Source: Sphingobacterium spiritivorum
Lineage (GTDB): Bacteria > Bacteroidota > Bacteroidia > Sphingobacteriales > Sphingobacteriaceae
DNA: 64,000 bases
NCBI RefSeq assembly: GCF_016725325.1
Contig: NZ_CP068083.1
Coordinates: 5,071,303 to 5,135,302, forward strand
Direction: 5' to 3'
Below the pieces are notes generated by a model that ran no database searches, was not told the DNA's origin, and was given only the letters and a program-made list of their open reading frames with translations. Of this stretch, positions 44,374-53,618 are shown one piece after another; positions within the stretch are counted from its first letter, which is position 1, and each line of letters starts with the position of its first letter. The translations under genes were made by a program, and so were the position numbers.

Positions 44374-45375
44374 CTATAATTTTGACACTTTGATAAAGCT
44401 ACCGTTGTAAAAGTCAATTTTAGTAACATATTGTTCTGTATTATTCGCAGCGAGAGCCGCGCCCAATGCACCAAATAAAACAGAAGCAGCAATTACATTG
44501 CTGGCAGAAGCTGTCGTCCTGCTTAGTCCGTTAAAAAAATAGTCCTTATCATTCTTATAAAGCGGATAGAATGTGCCTTCACTTGAAATATAAGCCAATC
44601 CGTCAACAACGACAGCATAACACTTATTGGCTTTCAGGCGCTTCAGTTTTCCATTAGAATCCGGAGAATAAAACCCCTTCGTTAAATCATTATTGAGGAG
44701 AGACACATTTGCTTGAGGTAACTGATCTCTAAAATGTAAATAATCATAATACACCCCATCATTAACAATTCCATTACTGTAAAGAGTCACCTTAGACTTT
44801 TCTATATTTTCAAAATCCAAAACCTGTGATTGAGAATATCGGATGGTATCTGTAGGCGATTTTCCTAAATTATCTTTCAGAAAATGGCTTACAATATAAC
44901 TGGCATGACGGAGCAACTCCTTAGTTACATCCATCCCCTTATTAATATGAGCTGTATCAATTGTAGCCAGCCTTTGATAAGATTCATCCTTATTCTTCAC
45001 GAATAAACTGGCTCTCAAATCAAAAAAACCTGATTCAGAGAAAGCACCCGTCAATTCGGCAACAGCAAATTTCTGTATTACGAGTGTAAGTGCCCCGTCA
45101 CTCTTTTCGCCCGATACAAGAAAACCCAATTGTTGCTGAATTTGTTTCTCCAAAGGAATTTCGGGTATGACCTGCGCTTTAGAATTAAGGAGACCAACTT
45201 GAATAATACCCAGATTTTCTTTGAAATCCCGATTATCAATAACATCAATAGTATTATACAGACTCGTTTCAACCTTCTCTGAAGGAGAGATAAGCAAAAA
45301 ATCCCGGGTTCTTTTCTGTGCATAAGTTTGCCCTGCCAGACAAATGGTTAGCGCAAAAACAAATATTCTTTTCAT
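44374..45375 (-). CDS. Exported hypothetical protein
   Basis: 333 residues. A signal peptide (MKRIFVFALTICLAGQTYAQ) is clear; near the C-terminus a small hydrophobic Ala/Gly-rich stretch (ASNVIAASVLFGALGAALAA, about 294-313) could be a membrane-associated or glycine-zipper-like segment. The remainder looks like a mixed alpha/beta secreted protein with no motif I recognise. It converges on kdsB and stands alone, about 110 bases from the aldo/keto reductase gene. Confidence 0.65.
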   Translation of the reverse strand: MKRIFVFALTICLAGQTYAQKRTRDFLLISPSEKVETSLYNTIDVIDNRDFKENLGIIQVGLLNSKAQVIPEIPLEKQIQQQLGFLVSGEKSDGALTLVIQKFAVAELTGAFSESGFFDLRASLFVKNKDESYQRLATIDTAHINKGMDVTKELLRHASYIVSHFLKDNLGKSPTDTIRYSQSQVLDFENIEKSKVTLYSNGIVNDGVYYDYLHFRDQLPQANVSLLNNDLTKGFYSPDSNGKLKRLKANKCYAVVVDGLAYISSEGTFYPLYKNDKDYFFNGLSRTTASASNVIAASVLFGALGAALAANNTEQYVTKIDFYNGSFIKVSKL

Positions 45376-45484
45376 AAGAGTAGGTTAGTAATTATCTTAA
45401 AAATGAAGATAATAAATAGAGAATCCTAATAAATTAAAACATTAAAAACAGAAATAAGATAAGTGCCAGATTTTCAGAAGATAC

Positions 45485-46390
45485 CTAACGATGCTCCGTA
45501 TATAAAAACGGACGCATTTCCTGACGCAGGCGAGTCCAGTCCTGAGCAGAAAAACTATCTAATGTCATCGAAGCCTCCAAGACCTCATTCAATTGTGCTT
45601 TAGTACGGATTCCCATGATAGCAGAAGCTACAGCAGGGTGCTGCAATACATACCCCATAGCCACACTTAAGGGCGAAACCTGTTTTTCTTCTGCAATTTT
45701 TGTAATATGTTTAGCCGCATGCTGCACCTCTCCTGCAGTAAACTGCAGATAGGCTTCTGCAGGCTTATTTATTAACAGCCCTTTAGCGATTGTCCCCCGG
45801 GTTACTACACTGATATTTTTTTTCAAAAGTTCGTCCAGCATTGTTTCTTCAGGTCGATGATCCAAAAGATTATACTGCATCATAACACTAATAATATTAG
45901 ATCTTTCAGCATATTCACGTATCACATTCGGACGAATACTGGACAATCCGTAATACCTGATTTTGCCCTCAGTCACTAATTGCTCAAAAGCTTCAATAAT
46001 TTCATCGATGGGGTCATCTATAGTTCCGCCATGAAGCTGATACAGATCAATATAGTCCGTATTCAATCGGGAAAGAGAAGTTTCCACTGTCTTGATTAAA
46101 TACGATTTGGACGCTTTCCAATCCCAGCCACTTCCGTCTGCACGCCACTGATTGCCGACTTTGGTTGCCAGCAGAATATCCTGTCGAAAAGAAGAGACCG
46201 CCTTTCCGACGAACTCTTCATTCCAACCATGATCATACAGATCTGCCGTATCAAAGTAATTGACACCTCCTTCATAGGCCTGCATAATTAAGTCTACTCC
46301 GGAAAATGTCAGACTCTTACGGATAGACATGCAACCAAATCCAATTGCAGAAACCTCCAGATCTGATTTTCCTAGTTTATTTTTTATCAT
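45485..46390 (-). CDS. Aldo/keto reductase
   Basis: 301 residues from the ATG at 46390; an in-frame TTG at 46402 is less likely. The AKR tetrad is visible: Asp in NYFDTADLYD, the Tyr in LYDHG, Lys in LLATKVGNQW and His in LYQLHGG. The NADPH site SxxRPNVIREY follows. It reduces aldehydes or ketones; substrate unknown. Its start overlaps the FKBP gene by 14 bases, so it is the last gene of a glycosyltransferase-FKBP-AKR operon. Confidence 0.9.
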   Translation of the reverse strand: MIKNKLGKSDLEVSAIGFGCMSIRKSLTFSGVDLIMQAYEGGVNYFDTADLYDHGWNEEFVGKAVSSFRQDILLATKVGNQWRADGSGWDWKASKSYLIKTVETSLSRLNTDYIDLYQLHGGTIDDPIDEIIEAFEQLVTEGKIRYYGLSSIRPNVIREYAERSNIISVMMQYNLLDHRPEETMLDELLKKNISVVTRGTIAKGLLINKPAEAYLQFTAGEVQHAAKHITKIAEEKQVSPLSVAMGYVLQHPAVASAIMGIRTKAQLNEVLEASMTLDSFSAQDWTRLRQEMRPFLYTEHR

Positions 46391-47150
46391 CTGTAACGTC
46401 AACCACTGGATAAGACTTTAATTCTTCTTTTTTGAATTCTAATAATTCTATGTCAAAAATTAAAGTACTGTTTCCCGGAATTGGCCCTGAACCATTTGGC
46501 CCGTAGCCCAGTTTAGAAGGGATATAGAAGCGGTACTTTGAACCTACAGACATCAAAGGAATACCTAATTTCCAACCTTCAATTACACTTTGAAGACTCA
46601 AGGTAAGTGGCGTACCACGGTCATATGAACTGTCAAATGTTTTACCGTCCAACAATGTACCTTTATAATGTGCAACGATCTCATCTTCTCTTGTAGGTTT
46701 AGGGCCTTCTGTCTTGGTAAGAATCTCATATTGCAGGCCTTCAGGAGTTGTGATGATACCAGCTTTGGTTTTGTTTTTAGCAAAAAATTCATTTTCAGTT
46801 TTCAGCGCTACAGCATTCTTTGCATCAGCTGCTTTTTGAATAGCATTACGAATAATCTCGACATTCTGTTCCTTCGTAAATTTACCATTGCTGCCTTTCA
46901 GCGCCTCTTCCAGGCCCTTTTTCATCAACTCAACATTTAGAGGTAATTCCATAGGCTTGACGGAGGACCCTATATCGAAACCTAAAGCATAGGAAACAGA
47001 ATCTGCAGAATTTTTCAAAATTATCCCCTGCTGTGCAGGACGTTGTGCAGATACTCCTTTTTTGGATGTACCCGTGCTTTTTTTCTTCACCTGAGCTCCG
47101 GCACACAATGTTAGTGCAGTAAGAAAACCAACCGCTAAAACTTTTCTCAT
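46377..47150 (-). CDS. FKBP-type peptidyl-prolyl isomerase, exported
   Basis: 257 residues with a signal peptide (MRKVLAVGFLTALTLCAGAQ) and a basic linker. An FKBP N-terminal dimerisation helix region (about 45-135) precedes the FKBP domain (about 140-245), with VAHYKGTLLDGKTFDSSYDRG, VIEGWKLGIPLMSVGSKYRF and IPSKLGYG as in FkpA/Mip. Probably a periplasmic chaperone. Starts 5 bases after the glycosyltransferase stop codon. Confidence 0.93.
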   Translation of the reverse strand: MRKVLAVGFLTALTLCAGAQVKKKSTGTSKKGVSAQRPAQQGIILKNSADSVSYALGFDIGSSVKPMELPLNVELMKKGLEEALKGSNGKFTKEQNVEIIRNAIQKAADAKNAVALKTENEFFAKNKTKAGIITTPEGLQYEILTKTEGPKPTREDEIVAHYKGTLLDGKTFDSSYDRGTPLTLSLQSVIEGWKLGIPLMSVGSKYRFYIPSKLGYGPNGSGPIPGNSTLIFDIELLEFKKEELKSYPVVDVTDDKK

Positions 47151-47155
47151 TTTTA

Positions 47156-48142
47156 TTATTTGTATTTGTTTAAGATGTTATCGATAATTTCCTGTGTATA
47201 ATCAGGATAATGAACTTCAACCTTATTTCGGCTATTCAACCAGGCCTCTATAGCGTATTCATTCTTTTGTTTAAGACTACTGATCACAGGCACTCCCATC
47301 TCCTCCAGTGCAGCAGCATTCAGGTGCTGTTCGTATTGGTTTTTCATGGGGATGACCAATAATTTTTTATTTAGAAAAAGGGCTTCAGCAGGCGTTTCGA
47401 ATCCGGCTCCGCAAAGCACCCCGGAGGCTGTGGACATACTTTTCACGAATTCTTCACTATTAATGGGCTGTATAAACACATTGCGCATCCGAAAAGGTTT
47501 ACTGTTATGTTTGCTAAAGACCTCCCATCGTATATCCGGAAATTTGCTCAGATGCTTCAATAAATGAGCATCATCATAAGAAGGCAGGTATACCGTATAA
47601 TGACCATGATCTTCCGGCTCAATATTACGTATAGATTCGCGGATTACAGGGGTGAAAATATGGTCATTATAAGACTTAAAATGAAATCCGTAAGATTTAG
47701 AGCTGGGGGCATAATTCTTCATAATAAATTTACCCAGCATATCTTTTTCTTCCGGTTTAGGACTTGATGCATCCAGCGCACCGATCTGATGGCTGAGCCC
47801 TATACAGGGTTTATCTTTTGAGTAACAAGCCCAGGCCGAAATAGGTTCGAAATCATTAATAATCAAATCGTAGTTTTCGATCGGCAAAGATTTGATCTCC
47901 TGTGTAAATTTCCTCACTGTAGAACTCATGAATGTTTTCCATAAATCTACTCCTCCTGATTTACCGAAGATAAAGCTTAGGCCATGAAGCTTATATTTTA
48001 CTTCAAACGGAAGGTTGATATCCGCCTGAATACCACTTACAAGTACATCAACATCGGCTGTTTTGCGTAAGCAGGGAACAATATCCATAGCTCTGCATAA
48101 ATGTCCATTTCCAGTTCCCTGGACAGCATAAAGTACTTTCAT
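47156..48142 (-). CDS. Glycosyltransferase of the GT28-like (MJ1255/MurG-fold) type
   Basis: 328 residues. It starts MKVLYAVQGTGNGHLCRAMDIV, with the Gly-rich GTGNGH loop used by MurG-fold glycosyltransferases, and near residue 240 has GVLCGAGFETPAEALFLNKKLLVIP, the donor-binding motif (GGxxTxxEAL-like) of the same group. The closest named group I can suggest is the MJ1255 family of unknown donor and acceptor. First gene of the operon with the FKBP and AKR genes; its -7 box is not clear. Confidence 0.82.
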   Translation of the reverse strand: MKVLYAVQGTGNGHLCRAMDIVPCLRKTADVDVLVSGIQADINLPFEVKYKLHGLSFIFGKSGGVDLWKTFMSSTVRKFTQEIKSLPIENYDLIINDFEPISAWACYSKDKPCIGLSHQIGALDASSPKPEEKDMLGKFIMKNYAPSSKSYGFHFKSYNDHIFTPVIRESIRNIEPEDHGHYTVYLPSYDDAHLLKHLSKFPDIRWEVFSKHNSKPFRMRNVFIQPINSEEFVKSMSTASGVLCGAGFETPAEALFLNKKLLVIPMKNQYEQHLNAAALEEMGVPVISSLKQKNEYAIEAWLNSRNKVEVHYPDYTQEIIDNILNKYK

Positions 48143-48297
48143 ATAGCGTCCTTATATAGTTTGCAAAATACAAATTAATACGGAAAATTTAACGTTAATT
48201 AATTATTAAGTTACACGTTCTTAAAGTCCCGCTTAATGCCAAAAATCCCTTTTTCCATTAATATAATACGTACATTAGAGGTCCTGAATTATGTCAT

Positions 48298-49245
48298 ATG
48301 AAGAAAGTACCAGTGATTCTCCCCGGTATATTGATCATCCTGCTCTGCAGTTCATGGGGATTTTATGCACATAAGCTTATCAACAGGCATGCAGTATTTA
48401 CATTGCCCACTGAACTTGCTGCATTTTATAAGCAAAATATAGATCAGATTACAGAAAAAGCAGTAGATGCTGACAAGCGCTGTTATATTGATACCGCTGA
48501 ATCACCACGACATTTTATTGATCTCGATACATACGATGCTGATGCTTTAGATACTCTGCCTGTTCATTGGTCCAGAGCTAAAGAGAAAATCGATGAAAGA
48601 AGATTATTATCCAATGGTATTGTTCCCTGGCAAATCTATATCACCTATCAAAAACTTGTAAAAGCCTTTATAGCACGTGATAAGACTAAAATCATCCGAC
48701 ATTCCGCAGATTTGGGACATTATGTAGGAGATGCTCATGTTCCTTTACATACCACGAAAAATTACAATGGTCAATATACCGGCCAGACAGGAATACATGC
48801 CTTCTGGGAAAGCCGGCTACCGGAAATGTTTGCGCAAAGCTACAAGCTGGCTACCGGGAAAGCACAGTTTATTTCCGATCCGGCGGCGTTAGGATGGACT
48901 ATTGTATATGAAAGTGCCCCTCTTGCAGATACAGTTCTCCGTATAGAGAAAGAGCTCTCCGATCACTTTTCACCATCGCAGAAAAAAACCTATCTCACAC
49001 GTAATAATATATTGATTCTTACCTATTCGGATCCATATGCCAAAGCTTATCACGAGGCTCTTAACGGAATGGTTGAAATACGCATGCGAAAAGCTATTCA
49101 GCGCATTGGAAGTCTATGGTATTCTGCCTGGATAGAAGCCGGCCAACCTGATCTGCGGAAATTAAAAAATACAGATTCAGAACCGGAGAAAGAAATCCCT
49201 TCCCCATCCTCACAAACATTTATGGGCAGAGAAGAATGGCCGTAG
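48298..49245 (+). CDS. Zinc-dependent phospholipase C / S1-P1 nuclease-like protein, exported
   Basis: 315 residues. The leader is hydrophobic (residues 5-19) and the sequence after it, WGFYAHKLINRHA, supplies the Trp and His that bind zinc at the mature N-terminus. The remaining ligands are in RHFIDLD and HSADLGHYVGDAHVPLHTTKNYNG, and GIHAFWESRLPE, which is the family pattern of a three-zinc site. Whether it cleaves phospholipids or nucleic acids cannot be told. Single gene, divergent from the glycosyltransferase operon. Confidence 0.88.
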   Translation: MKKVPVILPGILIILLCSSWGFYAHKLINRHAVFTLPTELAAFYKQNIDQITEKAVDADKRCYIDTAESPRHFIDLDTYDADALDTLPVHWSRAKEKIDERRLLSNGIVPWQIYITYQKLVKAFIARDKTKIIRHSADLGHYVGDAHVPLHTTKNYNGQYTGQTGIHAFWESRLPEMFAQSYKLATGKAQFISDPAALGWTIVYESAPLADTVLRIEKELSDHFSPSQKKTYLTRNNILILTYSDPYAKAYHEALNGMVEIRMRKAIQRIGSLWYSAWIEAGQPDLRKLKNTDSEPEKEIPSPSSQTFMGREEWP

Positions 49246-49312
49246 CAACAATAATATTTCTGTCATTAGGATATTTAAATACAGGAATGTATCAGATCAA
49301 TATTTAATTTTA

Positions 49313-49320
49313 TAGCTTTG
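49313..49320 (+). promoter_or_regulatory. -7 promoter element for the TonB receptor gene
   Basis: TAGCTTTG is a full match to TAnnTTTG and lies 20 bases before the ATG at 49341. Confidence 0.55.
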
Positions 49321-49340
49321 GCAAAATTTTTAACAAGATT

Positions 49341-51242
49341 ATGCTAAGATCAATACTGATACTCCTATCCTTAGGCAGCACCATCATTGTATATGGACAA
49401 AAAGCTTCATTAAATACGCAGGAAATGGAAACTCGTCAGGATACAACGAAACTGAATGAGATCATGATCAGTGAAAACAGATTACAAATCCCGTTTGCAA
49501 AGCAAAGCCGAAATATTCAGATTATAACCAGTGAGGAGATAAAAAGATTGCCAGGGAATTCTTTAAATGAAATCCTGCAGTCTGTAAATGGAGTAGATAT
49601 AAGACAGCGGGGGCCTTTTGGATCACAGGCAGATATCAGCATTGACGGCGGCAGTTTTGAACAAACACTGGTACTGGTAAATGGGGTAAAAATGGCTGAT
49701 CCGCAAACTGCGCACCATGCCCTCAATCTGCCAATCCCTTTGGATGCGATAGAGCGTATTGAAGTAATCCGAGGGCCTGCTTCCCGAATATATGGAATCA
49801 ACAGTCTGACAGGTGCAATCAATATCGTCACGAAGAAACCAAAAGAAAGTTTTATTTCAGCACACGTATATGGTGGCAGCTCCTTTAAAGATAACGAAGA
49901 GAAGACATCAGAAAAATACTACGGTGCAGGCACACAAATCGGAGGCGCATGGCACCAGGAAAAACACAATCATCTTTTCTTTTATAACTATCAGAAATCA
50001 AACGGACAGCGCTACAATACAGCTTCCGAAAATAATAAACTGTACTATCAGGGTGAATATAATCCCGGAGATTCCGATCATATCAACTGGTCTGCAGGTT
50101 ATATTGACAACAAATTTGGGGCAAACGGGTTTTATGCCGCTCCGGGAGATAAGGAATCTCAGGAACGCGTAAAAACAGCATTTGCAACCCTATCTTCCAG
50201 ACATCAGCTTACCGAAAAACTTTCGGTATCTCCCCGCATCAGCAATCGCTACAATGAGGATGACTACCGCTATTACCGTCAGGATTTTTCAAAAGCACGA
50301 AGTAAACATTTTAACAACTCCCTTACAGCCGAACTGAACGGAGTGTACCAGACTTCATTCGGAGATTTCGGATTAGGAATTGAATCCCGTTGGGAACGGA
50401 TCAACAGTTCCAATATAGGCACACACAAAAGAGAAAATCAAGGGGCTTATGCAGAATTTAAGACAGAAGCTATACAAAATCTGATGATCAACGTAGGTAC
50501 ATATGTCAATTACAATTCGGACTATGGATGGCAGGTTTTTCCCGGAATCGATCTTGGCTATGATCTGGACAGCAAATGGAAGCTGGTACTAAATGCAGGA
50601 AGTAGTCAGCGTATTCCTTCTTTCACGGATCTTTATCTGAAACAGCCCGGGAATATAGGAAACCCCGATCTTACTTCGGAGAATGCTTATCAGATTGAGA
50701 CCGGGGTGAAGTATATCAACAATAACCTTATTATTCAGGGAGGATATTTTTATCGCTCTATATCCGATTTTATTGACTGGACACGAGAAATCAGCACCGT
50801 CCCCTATCAACCCTTTAATATCGGCAACAATAAAGTAAATGGGTTGAATGCATCATTACGTTATCAGATTGGAGATGATCAGGATGTAACCCGGTATTTC
50901 ATTAACCTCGGATACAACTATCTCCGCCCATCAATTAAAAAAGAAGAGTCGGGTACAGATTCAAAATATGCGATAGAAAGTCTGCGCCATCAGGCGATTG
51001 CAAACCTGACAGTACAACACAGTGCATGGTCGTTGACAACCTCCAATCGCTTCAGCGAGCGGATTTCTTATAAATCTTATTTCCTGTCAGATCTTAAGTT
51101 AGCCTATAACTGGACCAAAATCAGTCTTTATGCAGATGTACAGAATATTTTTAATGTCACGTACATACAGGCTGGAGCCGTTCCTATGCCCGGCATTTGG
51201 TACAGCCTGGGTGCAAAATTCAACTGTTCTTTCAGTAGATAA
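49341..51242 (+). CDS. TonB-dependent receptor, BtuB/FepA-like
   Basis: 633 residues. After a signal peptide (ending near IIVYGQ) a TonB box-like TTKLNEIMISENR precedes the plug (about 45-150, with SLNEILQSVNGVDIRQRGPF and ERIEVIRGPASRIYGINSLTGAINIVTKKP), then a 22-strand barrel (about 160-633). There is no CarboxypepD-like N-terminal domain, which distinguishes it from SusC. It probably imports a siderophore, cobalamin or similar; the substrate is undetermined and no binding-protein or ABC gene is nearby. Confidence 0.93.
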   Translation: MLRSILILLSLGSTIIVYGQKASLNTQEMETRQDTTKLNEIMISENRLQIPFAKQSRNIQIITSEEIKRLPGNSLNEILQSVNGVDIRQRGPFGSQADISIDGGSFEQTLVLVNGVKMADPQTAHHALNLPIPLDAIERIEVIRGPASRIYGINSLTGAINIVTKKPKESFISAHVYGGSSFKDNEEKTSEKYYGAGTQIGGAWHQEKHNHLFFYNYQKSNGQRYNTASENNKLYYQGEYNPGDSDHINWSAGYIDNKFGANGFYAAPGDKESQERVKTAFATLSSRHQLTEKLSVSPRISNRYNEDDYRYYRQDFSKARSKHFNNSLTAELNGVYQTSFGDFGLGIESRWERINSSNIGTHKRENQGAYAEFKTEAIQNLMINVGTYVNYNSDYGWQVFPGIDLGYDLDSKWKLVLNAGSSQRIPSFTDLYLKQPGNIGNPDLTSENAYQIETGVKYINNNLIIQGGYFYRSISDFIDWTREISTVPYQPFNIGNNKVNGLNASLRYQIGDDQDVTRYFINLGYNYLRPSIKKEESGTDSKYAIESLRHQAIANLTVQHSAWSLTTSNRFSERISYKSYFLSDLKLAYNWTKISLYADVQNIFNVTYIQAGAVPMPGIWYSLGAKFNCSFSR

Positions 51243-51331
51243 TAACAATTTATCAGATTATATTAATGTATAACTGGATAAGCACAAGCGGACGCTTACC
51301 AGAAAAGTGATTAAGAATCAGCTAATATTTT

Positions 51332-51382
51332 CTCTCCTTTTTAAGGAGAGATGCCCGCAGGGCAGAGAGGTTTATACTAATA
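51332..51382. repeat. Single diverged copy of the 23.6-kb repeat module
   Basis: CTCTCCTT (51332-51339) with AAGGAGAG (51343-51350), then TGCCC (51352-51356) with GGGCA (51360-51364), then AGAGAGGTT and TATACTAATA. This is the same order of elements as the end and start of each unit at 23596-24500 (CTCTCCTT/AAGGAGAG, TCCCGAT/ATCGGGA, GAGAGGTTATAAGCTAATA). The second stem has different bases but is still paired, so structure rather than sequence appears conserved. Confidence 0.75.
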
Positions 51383-51384
51383 TT

Positions 51385-51428
51385 ATCTCTAGCACAAGCA
51401 CCGCTACGATAATGCTTGTGCTAGAGAT
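51385..51428. repeat. Perfect 16-bp inverted repeat
   Basis: ATCTCTAGCACAAGCA (51385-51400) and TGCTTGTGCTAGAGAT (51413-51428) are exact reverse complements around a 12-base loop. It follows directly on the diverged repeat module and lies between two convergent genes, but lacks a T-run on the plus strand, so it is not an obvious terminator for the TonB receptor gene. Confidence 0.8.
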
Positions 51429-51433
51429 AAAAA

Positions 51434-51483
51434 CAAAAAAAACAGGTCTGTTTATTGACTAAGGGCAATCAAGAAACAGATCT
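51434..51483 (-). terminator. Intrinsic terminator of the S4-aroB-ThuA operon
   Basis: On the minus strand AGATCTGTTT pairs with AAACAGACCT (one mismatch, 51474-51483 with 51444-51453), with inner TTGA/TCAA pairing, followed by GTTTTTTTTGTTTTT. It lies 5 bases after the ThuA stop codon. Confidence 0.75.
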
Positions 51484-51488
51484 TATAA

Positions 51489-52211
51489 CTACTTTATCTT
51501 AAGCACATAGCGCAATCCTCCCAGCACATGTTGCTGAAAGTCTGGTTCATCGTACGATTCCTCTGTATGTCCGAGTCCGGTATAAAATATACGACCACCT
51601 TCAAACTCTTTGTACCAGGCTATAGGATGGTTACCGTTCATTTTACCCCCTTTATACGAATTTTCATCAACCTTCATCAGGATTTTATTATCCGGCTGAA
51701 TATCTCTGAAATCATACCATTCATCCTTATGTTTCCATTCTTTGGACAAATGTTTTGTTGACGGATGTTTACGATTAAGCACATGGATCAATGCCTCCTG
51801 AACAGCCGGATGACTCACAAAATAACCACCTACCATCTGACCATACCACGGCCAGTGGTATTCTGTATCGCTGGCAGCATGAATTCCGACAAATCCCTTT
51901 CCGGAGCGGATAAATTTTTGAAAAGCTTCCTTTTGGCTATCGTTGAAGATATCTCCTGTCGTACTTAAAAACAATACCGCATCATACTTTGCTAACTGAT
52001 CTTCAGAAAAAACACCTGCGTCTTCGCTGTGATCAGAAGTGATATGATTCTTCGCCAAAAGATCTTTAAGTACTGCAGCGCCATGTTCTATACTCTTATG
52101 ACGAAATGCTGCAGTCTTACTAAAAATTAAAACATTTTTTTCCCCGGTTTGCGCAAATGCAAGATGTACACATGCAACAGAAATAATGAATAGTGTGATT
52201 ATTTTCCTCAT
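51489..52211 (-). CDS. ThuA domain protein, exported
   Basis: 240 residues with a signal peptide (MRKIITLFIISVACVHLAFAQ). ThuA is a class I glutamine-amidotransferase-like fold linked to trehalose and sugar metabolism. Typical blocks are LIFSKTAAFRHKSIEHG, FLSTTGDIFNDSQKEAFQKF, GKGFVGIHAASDTEYHWPWY and RIFYTGLGHTEESYD. Starts 3 bases after aroB, so it is in its operon, although no metabolic link is obvious. Confidence 0.92.
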   Translation of the reverse strand: MRKIITLFIISVACVHLAFAQTGEKNVLIFSKTAAFRHKSIEHGAAVLKDLLAKNHITSDHSEDAGVFSEDQLAKYDAVLFLSTTGDIFNDSQKEAFQKFIRSGKGFVGIHAASDTEYHWPWYGQMVGGYFVSHPAVQEALIHVLNRKHPSTKHLSKEWKHKDEWYDFRDIQPDNKILMKVDENSYKGGKMNGNHPIAWYKEFEGGRIFYTGLGHTEESYDEPDFQQHVLGGLRYVLKIK

Positions 52212-52214
52212 ATT

Positions 52215-53282
52215 TTATGTAATTAGTTCCCGATAGAAATCTAAACTTTCGATAATCAACTCTTCTTCAACATAATGATCATATGTACAAGATCCTATAC
52301 CTGTCAATAAAGCAAATCCTATTTTAGAGCCGGCATTTTTCTTATCGTTTTTCATCAACGCAATAAACTCGTCATAGTTTTCGATCGAGATACGGTAATC
52401 CGGATAGTGGCTTCTGAATGTGGTGATTATATCGTCAAGGTCTTCCTTGCTCAAATCCGTCAATTTGTACGAAAGATAGCCTTCACAGATCATTCCGATA
52501 GCAATAGCTTCTCCGTGTAACAGAGGCTGATCATCGTTAAATAAAGAGAAACCTTCTATCGCATGACCAATAGTGTGTCCAAAATTCAGAATCTTGCGAA
52601 GCCCCTTTTCAGTAGGATCCTGAGTAATAACCTCATTTTTGATCTCTACGGAACGAAAAATAATATCAGTACTGATACCACGTACATCCGTCATTCCTTT
52701 GATAGTATTGTATAGATCGCGATCAAAAATCAACCCGTGCTTGATCACCTCTGCAAACCCGGAATTTAGCTGTCTGTTATCCAGTGTGTGGAGAAAATTA
52801 GTATTGATAAATACGGCTTGTGGCTGTGTGAATGTTCCGATAATATTTTTCACGTTATCCAGATCGATACCTGTTTTACCTCCCACAGACGCATCTACCT
52901 GACTCAGCAGCGTAGTTGGGATCTGTATAAAATCTAATCCTCTTTTGAACGTCGAAGCGGCAAAGCCTCCCATATCAGTCACCACACCTCCTCCAAGATT
53001 TATCATCAGACTTTTACGGTCTGCACCAAAATCGAGCATGGTTTTCCATACTCCAATACAGAAATCAATGTTCTTGTTTTCTTCACCCGGATCGACTTCA
53101 ATAATATCGTAATCCTTTACATCGTTAAGGACCATTTGAAGAATAGGAAGACAGTGATCGTTTGTATTGCGGTCTACTAATACCAGAATTTTTGAATATT
53201 CGCGCTCTGCTAGAAAAGTTCTCAGGGAGGCTAAAGTATCATCGAATACGACCTGATACCCTAAGCTGTTTATTACGTGCAT
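52215..53282 (-). CDS. aroB: 3-dehydroquinate synthase
   Basis: 355 residues, normal length. It cyclises DAHP to 3-dehydroquinate in the shikimate pathway with NAD and zinc. The NAD site LGGGVVTDMGGFAASTFKRG, then PTTLLSQVDASVGGKTGID and the zinc ligands Glu (FAEVIKHG) and His (LNFGHTIGHAIE) are intact. Second gene of an S4-aroB-ThuA operon. Confidence 0.97.
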   Translation of the reverse strand: MHVINSLGYQVVFDDTLASLRTFLAEREYSKILVLVDRNTNDHCLPILQMVLNDVKDYDIIEVDPGEENKNIDFCIGVWKTMLDFGADRKSLMINLGGGVVTDMGGFAASTFKRGLDFIQIPTTLLSQVDASVGGKTGIDLDNVKNIIGTFTQPQAVFINTNFLHTLDNRQLNSGFAEVIKHGLIFDRDLYNTIKGMTDVRGISTDIIFRSVEIKNEVITQDPTEKGLRKILNFGHTIGHAIEGFSLFNDDQPLLHGEAIAIGMICEGYLSYKLTDLSKEDLDDIITTFRSHYPDYRISIENYDEFIALMKNDKKNAGSKIGFALLTGIGSCTYDHYVEEELIIESLDFYRELIT

Positions 53283-53314
53283 GTTTATAATTATTGTAAG
53301 CTAAGATACGTTTT

Positions 53315-53521
53315 TTATACTACTTTTACCTGCTGTCCATCAAATTCAACAATATCTCCGACTCTCACTTTGAGACGTTTACGAAAATCCACTTCACCGT
53401 TATATTTCACATACCCCTCTGTTACAACCCATTGTGCCATCGCACCGTGCTCTACCCAATTCATTGCTTTCAGCAATTGAATCATAGCGATATACTCTCC
53501 CTCTAATTTGAACGTTTGCAT
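53315..53521 (-). CDS. S4-domain RNA-binding protein (YbcJ/RlbA-like)
   Basis: 68 residues from the ATG at 53521; a longer frame upstream adds unlikely sequence. It is a single S4 domain, with FKLEGEYIAMIQLLKAMNWVEHGAMAQWVVTEGYVKYNGE and the RVGDIVEFDG end. Small S4 proteins bind structured RNA, for instance in ribosome assembly. It begins the aroB transcript, 32 bases upstream. Confidence 0.87.
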   Translation of the reverse strand: MQTFKLEGEYIAMIQLLKAMNWVEHGAMAQWVVTEGYVKYNGEVDFRKRLKVRVGDIVEFDGQQVKVV

Positions 53522-53589
53522 AAGACAAAAATAATTTAAAAAAACAGCATTCCAACAGGAATATTTAGGTCTTTTAAGTAACAAATGTT

Positions 53590-53597
53590 TAATTTTG
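53590..53597 (+). promoter_or_regulatory. -7 promoter element for proline dehydrogenase gene
   Basis: TAATTTTG is a full match to TAnnTTTG, 21 bases before the ATG at 53619. Confidence 0.55.
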
Positions 53598-53618
53598 TCC
53601 CCATATTAAAACTACAAT

